This document shows, in pieces, positions 7,689 through 14,155 of a DNA stretch of 14,858 nucleotides (position 1 is its first letter; the number at the start of each line of letters is the position of its first letter). This DNA is from JACPAB01 sp964366725 (GTDB lineage: Bacteria; Patescibacteriota; Minisyncoccia; 2-02-FULL-40-12; GWA2-44-9). The notes beneath the pieces were generated by a model. That model was not told the origin of the DNA. It did no database searches and worked only from the letters and a program-made list of their open reading frames with translations. The stretch lies in NCBI GenBank assembly GCA_964366725.1, contig CAYIUL010000011.1:1-14858 (forward strand), read 5' to 3'. The translations under genes and the position numbers were made by a program.

Positions 7689-8585
7689 TTTTAACATCTG
7701 GTGCTTGGGGCAAAAGTGGGCTGAACGGCCAGCGACTTTTATCCTTTCGATCACGCCTCCGTCTTTTTTGGAACATTTCTCTCTGGTTTTCTGGTATGCG
7801 TTCTGAATATCCTGGAATTTCCCCTTTTTGCCGGAAGGCATTCTGTAGTCGTCCATGCTCGAACCTTTATATTTTATGGCCTTCTTGAGTATTCGGACAG
7901 TATCGGCATAAATTCTTTTCAAGTCGTTTTCGTTCAGGTTCTCGACACGAGAGAGCGGATGCAGACCGGAGGCCCAGAGTATCTCGTCGGCATAGATGTT
8001 GCCTATTCCGGCAATGAAAGTCGGGTCCATTAAGACCGGCTTCAGACGTCCTTTCTTTTTTTCAAATAATTTTTTGAACCGGCTCAAATTTATCTCAAGC
8101 GGTTCCGGGCCAAGACTGCTGATTTCTTTTAAGTCTTTGACCTTATCGTCATCCACCAGGATAACCTTTCCAAACCTTCTTAAATCAGAAAGGCCCACTT
8201 GGTAGCCATTGCTCAAATACAAGATAAAACGGATATATCCGTTTTGCCTGTCGTCACGCAGTGGGCCAGAAATCTGACTTATCCATGTTGCCGCCTTCGC
8301 TTCAGAGCTTCGGCGAGCCAAAGTCCATTTTCCGTAAAGCAGGTGGCCGGATATTTTCTGATGGATGAACAGGGTCTTTGCCCCTTCTATATCCATAATA
8401 ATATATTTTGCTCTCCGTCTGACGCTCAATATTTTCCTATTCTTCACTTGCTTCCTGAAACTCCCGATACCGCCGGCTTGTTTGACGGTTTTAGACCAGT
8501 CAACCCAAGCATCGGTTATTCTCAAACCGACCACCTTCTTCCTTAACTCCCTGACTATTGTTTCGACTTCTGGTAGTTCCGGCAT
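7686..8585 (-). CDS. mutM: Formamidopyrimidine-DNA glycosylase (Fpg/MutM)
   Basis: Fpg excises 8-oxoguanine and other oxidised purines and cleaves the abasic strand. The 299-residue protein begins MPELPEVETI, with catalytic Pro2 and Glu3 after Met removal. The beta-hairpin Lys lies in RRRAKYIIMD (Lys60), and GIGNIYADEILW is the helix-two-turn-helix signature. The C-terminal zinc finger is altered: Cys271, then Lys274 where the second Cys should be, then Cys292 and His295, followed by only four residues. Asp275 could take the missing place, since it keeps 16 residues to Cys292. The DNA-contacting Arg of VAGRSAHF (Arg287) is kept. Residues about 89-99 (LARRSSEAKAA) look like an in-frame repeat insertion. 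The gene starts a block fpg-DUF3048-holA-clp. Confidence 0.95.
   Translation of the reverse strand: MPELPEVETIVRELRKKVVGLRITDAWVDWSKTVKQAGGIGSFRKQVKNRKILSVRRRAKYIIMDIEGAKTLFIHQKISGHLLYGKWTLARRSSEAKAATWISQISGPLRDDRQNGYIRFILYLSNGYQVGLSDLRRFGKVILVDDDKVKDLKEISSLGPEPLEINLSRFKKLFEKKKGRLKPVLMDPTFIAGIGNIYADEILWASGLHPLSRVENLNENDLKRIYADTVRILKKAIKYKGSSMDDYRMPSGKKGKFQDIQNAYQKTREKCSKKDGGVIERIKVAGRSAHFCPKHQMLK
8289..8321. repeat. In-frame repeat insertion inside fpg
   Basis: The stretch encoding LARRSSEAKAA contains GAGCTTCGGCGAG next to CGCCTTCGCTTC, a GC-rich pattern with inverted GAAGC/GCTTC pieces. It lies in a loop of variable length between the GHLLY and FILYLSNG strands and shares TCGGCGAG with the first insertion in tsaE. 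Confidence 0.4.
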
Positions 8586-8612
8586 AATTAAATTTTTACT
8601 TGTTGATAATTA

Positions 8613-8642
8613 TTGACTTTTCATCTCCGAATATGATACTAT
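8613..8642 (+). promoter_or_regulatory. Possible + strand promoter for a small RNA
   Basis: TTGACT at 8613-8618 is followed by TACTAT at 8637-8642 (18-nt spacer), or GATACT at 8635-8640 (16-nt spacer); a TATAAT overlaps at 8640-8645. No protein gene lies downstream on this strand. The box also sits just upstream of fpg on the other strand, so it may overlap fpg's own unrecognised promoter. Confidence 0.35.
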
Positions 8643-8647
8643 AATCT

Positions 8648-8710
8648 TACCTGCCCGTGGATACGGGTTTACGATCCGCAAGACCTGGTTAATCGCCAGG
8701 TCTTTGCTTT
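8648..8710 (+). ncRNA. Candidate small RNA with two hairpins
   Basis: From the expected start near 8648-8650, the sequence forms CCCGT-GGAT-ACGGG (8654-8667), a short linker, and then a 9-bp hairpin AAGACCTGG / CCAGGTCTT (8680-8704) followed by TGCTTTATTT. That makes a transcript of about 60 nt, antisense to the last codons of the NYN gene (stop at 8689-8691). It is not a tRNA, and I do not recognise a known family. The alternative is that the second hairpin is simply a poor terminator for the NYN gene. Confidence 0.3.
8680..8710 (+). terminator. Hairpin with T-rich tail, terminator-like on + strand
   Basis: A 9-bp stem (8680-8688 with 8696-8704) has a 7-nt loop. The T-rich tail TTTGCTTTATTT lies on the + strand side. 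On the - strand the stem is followed by GCGGATCG, not by T, so the hairpin suits + strand transcription better. Confidence 0.4.
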
Positions 8711-9354
8711 ATTTCGGCTATATATTTCTTGATATTTTGGGCGTTTATGACTAAACTTGCTTCTTTTCTCAACTGGCTGACAATATAACCTCCTTTTATT
8801 AGTATTACTTTTTTCTTTTTGGTCTTTAGAAATCGAACCAGGTGGACAAAATCGGCATCGCTGGATAAAAGGCAGAACGTGTCGTATTTATCGGAATGTT
8901 TAATTGCATCTACTGCAATCTCCACATCAAAATTGCATTTTGGAATTAGTATATACTTCCCTTCTCTGTCCTCATGAACATCGCGTGTATTCGAACTAAA
9001 TTCGTCGTTTGTTAAGTAATGTTTTATTTTTTGTATTTGTTTGGTAAAAACGCGGTATTTACCAAATATATCCCTGGCTACACGAATAAATCCGATCGAC
9101 TTTAAATTCTGTCTGTCATGACCATAATAAAATCTCGAGTCCAAAGAAAATAAATCAACAAATTCTTTAAGTTTTCGTAAATTTATGACAAGTTTCTCGT
9201 TGTCCTTAAGAGGATTGTTGTCATGATCTTGTCGATCTTCTTCAAACCAATGATTTACATTTCCAAAGTCAATGAAAACATGGATTTTTCCAAAACTTTC
9301 ATTAACTCCAAGTTCCTGTTGAACATACTGTTTTTTGAATTCTTGTAGATCCAT
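8689..9354 (-). CDS. NYN (PIN-like) domain putative ribonuclease
   Basis: The 221-residue protein carries the acidic core of the NYN/LabA (DUF88) family of metal-dependent PIN-like nucleases. HVFIDFGNVNHW has Asp29 and Asn32, CNFDVEIAVDAI has Asp143 and Asp149, and LLSSDADFVHLVRFL has Ser165, Asp166 and Asp168, ahead of a final beta strand KKVILI. The order and spacing fit an intact active site, so it is probably an RNase; substrates of the family are mostly unknown. About 20 residues precede the domain, and a basic helix ends the protein. It starts 53 nt after the queuosine salvage gene and is AT-rich like it. It may be in the same operon, though the spacer could hold a weak promoter. No clear Shine-Dalgarno is seen. 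Confidence 0.85.
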   Translation of the reverse strand: MDLQEFKKQYVQQELGVNESFGKIHVFIDFGNVNHWFEEDRQDHDNNPLKDNEKLVINLRKLKEFVDLFSLDSRFYYGHDRQNLKSIGFIRVARDIFGKYRVFTKQIQKIKHYLTNDEFSSNTRDVHEDREGKYILIPKCNFDVEIAVDAIKHSDKYDTFCLLSSDADFVHLVRFLKTKKKKVILIKGGYIVSQLRKEASLVINAQNIKKYIAEIKQRPGD

Positions 9355-9407
9355 ATGGGAAAATTTATTTCATAAAATTTATACGGGTCGATTGTGCAGT
9401 CGAACAA

Positions 9408-10361
9408 CTAGTAGGAGGCTGTTCTTGTTCTGTGGTATGGTTTCTCATCAGCAAATTTCTCTTGACTGGCTAACCACAAGTGATCATCAATACCCATTGA
9501 AGTTATCTCCGGATTTCGCTTCTTGATCTCCTCTTTTATAAGTTCCACGGCCCAAATCGTATTGGCGCGAATTTCTACTTCCTCTCCGGAACCATGGGGT
9601 AATTCGGTTTTATTATCAATCTTTTTAGCAAGTTCGTCTGTATATTCCAAAATTCCAAATCTCCTCATTATTTGCGGAAGCTTATAGTCAGCACAAGCAG
9701 TAAGCTGTTCAACGTTTCTTGAAATAAGACCTTGCGTTTTAAACATCTGATGGATATCTGAAACTAATAATTGGGCCCGCTTGTGAAAAATTATCTCCTT
9801 ATCTTTATAAATAGAGCTGTCGTAGAATGACGGAAATTCTAAAACTATCATTTTCAGCAATTTTAAAGCATCGCCATTTGCCTTTTTTAGAAATAATGCA
9901 AGGTCGCCTTTATATTTTTTAACCATAGCCGACCCTATTTCATGCAGTATGTTTAACCTCTCTTTAAAAAGTGGAATTTCTACATTTCCCCTCAAAATCT
10001 CGGAAAAATCATCTCTGCTTATTTTAGAGCAGTACTCAAAGTTAATTAGAGGAAATCCTTCTCTCATTCCCCTACCAAGAGCAACAACCATTGCCCAAGC
10101 CCCATCGTAAACTTTCCCTTCATGCTCAACTCTCCATTTCGGCTCGCCCCAATAACAAAAACTCAAAGTATTGAAAACAAAAGTAAATCTTAACTCCTCG
10201 TCCTTATTTAGAGCAGAAAAATCAAAAGGCGCTTGGCTAAGCCAATGATTTGTCTTACCGTGTTCAAAACCTTTCGAAAATTCAACAAGCTTTTCTCTGT
10301 TGATTTTTACAAAAACAGAATGATCAACGACAAATTTTATTTTTTCTAAGATCTTATTCAT
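9408..10361 (-). CDS. Queuosine salvage protein (DUF2419/Qng1 family, queuosine 5'-phosphate glycosidase)
   Basis: The family frees queuine base from queuosine 5'-phosphate so it can be reused for tRNA position 34. The 317-residue protein matches along its length: FVVDHSVFVKIN (10-21), FNTLSFCYWGEPKWRVEHEG (63-82), YDGAWAMVVAL (85-95), IPLFKERLNILHEIG (129-143), FPSFYDSS (176-183), FHKRAQLLVSDI (192-203), ADYKLPQIMRRFGIL (224-238) and EVEIRANTIWAVELI (261-275). It is full length. The gene overlaps the 3' end of polA by 8 nt, which implies translational coupling. It is visibly AT-rich: a 60-nt sample at 9781-9840 is about 30% GC, against about 55% at 10921-10980 in polA. The AT content and the patchy bacterial spread of the family hint at transfer. 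I have not identified the catalytic residues with certainty. Confidence 0.88.
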   Translation of the reverse strand: MNKILEKIKFVVDHSVFVKINREKLVEFSKGFEHGKTNHWLSQAPFDFSALNKDEELRFTFVFNTLSFCYWGEPKWRVEHEGKVYDGAWAMVVALGRGMREGFPLINFEYCSKISRDDFSEILRGNVEIPLFKERLNILHEIGSAMVKKYKGDLALFLKKANGDALKLLKMIVLEFPSFYDSSIYKDKEIIFHKRAQLLVSDIHQMFKTQGLISRNVEQLTACADYKLPQIMRRFGILEYTDELAKKIDNKTELPHGSGEEVEIRANTIWAVELIKEEIKKRNPEITSMGIDDHLWLASQEKFADEKPYHRTRTASY

Positions 10362-13051
10362 TTAGGATATCTTTCATTTCGGCCCAATTTATACCATGTT
10401 TTACGTCAACTGTTAAGGGTACGTTCAATTTCCAAATTTTTTCCATTATATCCTTGATCCTCCCGCTCCACTCCCGGACAAGTTCGCTTTTGACCTCGAA
10501 CAGCAGCTCATCGTGAACCTGCAGAAGCATCCGGACGTCTTCATCTTTATTTTCCGAGTGGATCAGGCCGCTTATTTTTATCATGGCCAGTTTCAACAAA
10601 TCGGCTGCAGTGCCCTGGATAGGCATGTTTATGGCCATCCTCTCGGCTTGCCTGACAACCTCCATGACCTGCGAGTCAATTTCTCTGAACTGCCGGCGGC
10701 GTCCGAAGATCGTTTTAACATATCTGTCCTTATGGACAGCATCCCTCATCGCCTGCATATAGCGGGCAACGCCGGAGAATTCGGCCATATAGCGTTCAGT
10801 GAATTCCCTGGCCTGTTCCCTGGTTATCTTAGCGGCTCTTTGGAGCCCAAGAATGCCCATGCCGTAAAGAAGGCCAAAGTTAAAAACTTTCGCCTCTCTG
10901 CGCATATTGGGCGTGACTTTTTCGGGCGCAACACCGAATATCTCAGCCGCGGTCCTGGTATGGATATCCTCCCCTCTTTTGAACGCCTCGGACATTTTTT
11001 TGTCGCCCGAGATGTGGGCGGCGATGCGCAACTCAAGCTGCGAATAGTCGAAGGAAACAAGGTCGTAACCTTTTTCGGCGATGAACGCTTTTCTGAATTC
11101 CTGCCCAAGCTCGGTGCGGATGGGAATGTTCTGGAGATTTGGATTCTGGCTGGCCAGCCGGCCCGTGGTAGTGCCGGTCTGGTTAAGGGTTGTCCTTAAA
11201 CGGCCGTCTTTTTCGACAAACCCCGGAAACGGCTCGATGTAAGTGGTAAAAAGCTTCTGAAGTTCCCTGTATTTAAGTATCAAGTCGATAATTGGATGCT
11301 CGCCGGATAGTTTTTCGAGTTCGGCGGCCGCGGTCGATATCGCGCCCTTTCCGGTTTTCTTCACCTTGCCTTTTAGCCGAAGCTTTTCGAACAAAACCGC
11401 CGAAAGCTGCTGGGGGGAATTGATATTGAACTCTTCGCCGGCGAGTTTGTATATCTGCTTTTCAAGTTTGGCTATTTCTTTGGATGTCGTCTCTGCCAAT
11501 TTTTTAATGGCCTTCTTGTCAATTTTAACCCCGCTTATTTCCATCTCGGCCAAAACGGGAGCAAGCGGAATCTCTATTTTCTCGAACACCCACAGAAGGT
11601 CCAGCGATTTTAGCTTCTCCCACTGGACTTTCCTGAGCTCAAGAATATAGGCAGGCCTTTTCAAGGGATTAGGGTCGATATTCTTGTTAAATTCAACAAA
11701 ATATATCCTATCCAAGTCATAGTCCTTAATATCCGAATTGAGCAGATATGCCGCAAGTTTGGTATCGAAATCCAAACCGAAAGCATGGATGCCATTTTTT
11801 AGAAGCGTCTTGGACAATTCTTTCAGGTCGTGTCCGGTTTTTTTTATTTTTTTCGTCTTCAAAGACCGCGGTTAGGCCGGTGAAAATTATTTTGTCTTTT
11901 TCCAGCAAAGACCACGGGACGGCCTCGGTTTTTTTGTCGTCCAGAGCAAAAACAATGTGTCCGGGACCTCGAAGATCGGGATCTACGGCAATGTCAAAAA
12001 CAAACGACTTTTTATTCCTGATCTTGTCTATCAGCTTGTTGATCTGCTTATGAGAACCGAGAGAAACCACTTCGACGGCATCAGAGACGTCGCCCATTAA
12101 AGACGGTTGTTCCGGGCCGTCCGCCTGCCTGCCGGCAGGCAGGTCGATCTCGTTGATCCTTTTAAGCAAACTGTATATGCCCAGGTCCTGCAGCATTTTA
12201 CCAAGCTCCTCTTTTTTTATTCCTTTTCTCCACTCGGCGCGGGCGACATCGAACTGGATCGGGACGTCTCTGATTATCGTAGCCAGCTTTTTTGAAAAAA
12301 CGGCCATGTCCTTGTGCTCGCTTAACTTTTCTATCAGTTTCGGCGTCAGGGGGGCTTTCGGTTTTTTCTTTGGATTCTTTTTATAGCTTTCTATTTCGTT
12401 ATATAAACTTTCTATGTTCCCGAATTTTTGAATGAGAGCGGATGCCGTCTTGTCCCCCACCCCGGGAACACCGGGAATATTGTCGGATGGGTCGCCTTTC
12501 AAGCCCTTGAAGTCAGCCATCTGTCCGGGTTCCAGTCCGTATCTTTCTTCGACTTCTTTTTGCGTGTATAAAATGGTGTCGGTTACGCCTTTTTTGAGCG
12601 TAAGCACAACAACCCGGTCGCCTTCGACAAGCTGGAGAGTGTCTAGATCTCCGGTTGCGATAATGGTCTGAACGTCCTTTTCTTTTTTGGTTATTTCGGC
12701 GATGGAACCTATCAGATCGTCGGCTTCGAAACCTTCTTTCTCGTAGACAGGAATTCCGAATGCGCCCAATATTTCCTTGACCAGCGGAACCTGGACATGG
12801 AGGTCGTCTGGAGCTTTCTCCCGATGAGCTTTATATTCGGCAAACTCTTCATGGCGGAATGTCGGTCCGGCCAGATCGAAAGTAGCCACAATATAATCCG
12901 GCTTTAGATCTTTGATGGTTTTTATCAAGACGGAAACGAAGCCGTAGACCGCGTTGGTGGGAATGCCGTTTGGCGAGCTCATTGAGGGCGGCAGGGCGTG
13001 AAACGCCCTGTGAACCAGCGCGTGGCCGTCGATTAAAACTAATTTCTTCAT
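10354..13051 (-). CDS. polA: DNA polymerase I, one-base frameshift in an A8 run
   Basis: PolA fills gaps and removes RNA primers. The ATG at 13051 overlaps the tsaE stop as ATGA. The first frame runs to about 11840 and the second from there to 10354; deleting one A from the A8 run (T8 at 11838-11845 on the + strand) joins ...FEDEKNKK to TGHDLKELSKTLL and gives about 898 residues. Domains are the 5' nuclease (LVLIDGHALVHRAFHALPP at the start, GDLDTLQLV, helix-hairpin-helix GVPGVGDKTASALI), a degraded 3'-5' exonuclease (FDIAVD in place of the DTE site), then the polymerase with motif A DYSQLELR from Asp668, motif B RREAKVFNFGLLYG, and motif C HDE with Asp847. The exonuclease is probably inactive. 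A palindrome encoding LPAGRQ is inserted in frame between the nuclease and exonuclease domains. The frameshift splits the exonuclease domain, so both halves alone would be partial enzymes. Confidence 0.93.
12124..12143. repeat. 20-nt perfect palindrome inserted in frame in polA
   Basis: CCTGCCTGCCGGCAGGCAGG is its own reverse complement. On the coding strand it contributes LPAGRQA in the linker INEID-LPAGRQA-DGPEQ between the 5' nuclease and exonuclease domains. It has the look of a mobile REP-like repeat; from memory, PAGRQ-type peptides recur in many CPR proteins. Confidence 0.65.
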
Positions 13052-13521
13052 CTCTTAACGGTTATTTTTCTTTTACTTTTTCCGATGTGGTCAATATGAA
13101 CTTTGGTCATATTTTTCGGTAAGATCTTATTTATCCGCTCGGGCCACTCGATAAGAACAATATTTCCTTTTTCCTTGAAGATCTCTTTGATGCCGATGGG
13201 TAGAGCGTCTTTATGGTCTCTTAAGCGGTAGCAGTCAATATGATAAAGATAGCGAATAGCGACTGGCGAATAGCGACTGGAACTGAAAGGAATTTCGTAT
13301 TTTTTAACGATGTTGAATGTGGGACTTTTTACCTTCGTTTTGATGCCCAATGCCTTAACAAATGCCTGCACAAAAGTCGTTTTGCCGGCGCCCAACTCCC
13401 CCTCTAAGGCAATAATGTCCGACCTCGGCACGCCTCGGCGAGACGGGCCGCTCTTCATTTTGGCGGCTAAATCCGAGGCGATCTTCTGGGTTTCTTTTCT
13501 GCTGTTAGAGAGATAAATCAC
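13048..13521 (-). CDS. tsaE: tRNA t6A biosynthesis ATPase TsaE
   Basis: TsaE (YjeE) is the small ATPase that drives turnover of the TsaBD complex, which makes threonylcarbamoyl-adenosine at tRNA position 37. The chosen GTG start gives 157 residues beginning VIYLSNSRKETQKIA, like known family starts. An in-frame TTG at 13566 would add 15 lysine-rich residues that contain the predicted promoter and touch the upstream terminator. Walker A GELGAGKTT is at 41-49, SPTFNIVKKYE follows, then YHIDCYRL and VLIEWPERI. Two stretches not seen in the usual family pattern, GPSRRGVPRS (25-34) and PFSSSRYSPVAIRY (78-91), are repeat-encoded insertions. The stop overlaps the polA start (ATGA), so the two are translationally coupled. 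Confidence 0.92.
   Translation of the reverse strand: MIYLSNSRKETQKIASDLAAKMKSGPSRRGVPRSDIIALEGELGAGKTTFVQAFVKALGIKTKVKSPTFNIVKKYEIPFSSSRYSPVAIRYLYHIDCYRLRDHKDALPIGIKEIFKEKGNIVLIEWPERINKILPKNMTKVHIDHIGKSKRKITVKR
13249..13290. repeat. Tandem 14-nt repeat insertion in tsaE
   Basis: GCGAATAGCGACTG occurs twice back to back (13252-13265 and 13266-13279), preceded by a partial ATAGCGAATAGC. It encodes the extra SSSRYSPVAIRY segment between the SPTF strand and YHIDCYRL. Confidence 0.6.
13420..13449. repeat. GC-rich in-frame insertion in tsaE
   Basis: The bases coding GPSRRGVPRS (GCCTCGGCGAGACGGGCC and flanks on the + strand) replace the short turn that normally precedes the beta strand leading to Walker A. 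They share TCGGCGAG with the fpg insertion. Confidence 0.4.
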
Positions 13522-13527
13522 TGCTGT

Positions 13528-13556
13528 ATAGTAGCTTTTTTTGATGTTTTTTTCAA
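13528..13556 (-). promoter_or_regulatory. Promoter of the tsaE-polA operon
   Basis: On the - strand TTGAAA (13556-13551) and TACTAT (13533-13528) are 17 nt apart. The expected transcription start, about 7 nt downstream, falls on or next to the GTG start codon at 13521, which would give a leaderless mRNA. It follows the strong terminator at 13568-13621, so it probably begins the tsaE-polA-qng1 unit. Confidence 0.55.
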
Positions 13557-13567
13557 TTTTGAGCAAG

Positions 13568-13621
13568 AAAAAAACCCGCCGTTTGCGATGGCCCCGATGA
13601 ACGGGGTTGCAAACTAACGGG
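13568..13621 (-). terminator. Strong compound intrinsic terminator
   Basis: Nested pairs are 13575-13578 (CCCG) with 13618-13621, 13581-13586 (GTTTGC) with 13609-13614, and 13592-13596 (CCCCG) with 13602-13606. On the - strand the stem is followed by seven T (A run at 13568-13574). It closes the GC-rich gene pair on the right and lies next to the tsaE promoter. Confidence 0.85.
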
Positions 13622-13627
13622 TGTGAT

Positions 13628-14119
13628 TCAGGGCTTGCGATTGAGCTCGCGATCCCAGAACTGGTCCACTTTTTCGTCCGGCGTCAGCTCTCGGCTGGGA
13701 GCCGGAACTACGGACGGCGCTGTAACATCCTGGACCGTGGCATCCACCTGGATGTGGTCCGGAATGTTCACCGTCACCTGGGGAGGCGCGACAGGAGCAG
13801 GAGCTGGGGTTTGGGCCGGTGGAATTGATACCACCGGCGGGGTCGGCTGCTGTACCGACTGGGCGGGAATCCAGCCCCGGCTGATCTGTTGCGAGAACGC
13901 CGTGCCCCAGGCATCCTTGAAGCTCCCCCCGAATCCCCAGAAGAAAACGAGGAAGAGCAGGACGACCAGGAGTAGCGTTCCCAGTGGAAGGACCCAATAG
14001 ACGTGCGTCTCCACCCACCGTGTGTGAGCGGGACCATGAAGGCCCCACTGCTCTTGCTCGACCGCGAGAACCTCGTCCGAAGTGAACTCCCGATAGCCGT
14101 TGAAACGAACATGTGCCAT
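13628..14119 (-). CDS. Hypothetical single-pass membrane protein with proline-rich region
   Basis: I do not recognise this 163-residue protein. The N-terminal 38 residues are polar with several aromatic residues (RFNGYREF, EQEQWGLHG, RWVETHVYW). One transmembrane segment follows (about 40-63, LPLGTLLLVVLLFLVFFWGF). After it come about 25 residues with Gly and aromatics, then a proline- and valine-rich stretch (about 88-140, PTPPVVSIPPAQTPAPAP and on) and a charged C-terminus DEKVDQFWDRELNRKP. AAGGAG lies upstream of the ATG at 14119. It follows its neighbour by 36 nt and is closed by the compound terminator. The DNA is markedly richer in GC than the genes to its left. The tail could be a flexible periplasmic or extracellular linker, but this is inference. 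Confidence 0.75.
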   Translation of the reverse strand: MAHVRFNGYREFTSDEVLAVEQEQWGLHGPAHTRWVETHVYWVLPLGTLLLVVLLFLVFFWGFGGSFKDAWGTAFSQQISRGWIPAQSVQQPTPPVVSIPPAQTPAPAPVAPPQVTVNIPDHIQVDATVQDVTAPSVVPAPSRELTPDEKVDQFWDRELNRKP

Positions 14120-14155
14120 GATGTGCTTCTCCTTGTTTGAAGCGAGATTCCCTCG

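Noticed and set aside
9355..9407. Promoter or regulatory hairpin between qng1 and the NYN gene
   Set aside because: TATAAA-like boxes exist, but the -35 spacings are 15 or 18 nt with poor hexamers, and the TCGA repeats form only a 4-bp stem.
10513..11199. 228-codon + strand frame antisense to polA
   Set aside because: It mirrors the conserved polymerase motifs and has no domain or ribosome binding site of its own.
13252..13279. CRISPR array
   Set aside because: The two 14-nt copies are directly adjacent with no spacers and lie inside the tsaE coding frame.
13522..13566. TTG at 13566 as tsaE start
   Set aside because: The added lysine-rich residues cover the predicted promoter and touch the terminator T-tract; family proteins begin near VIYLSNS.
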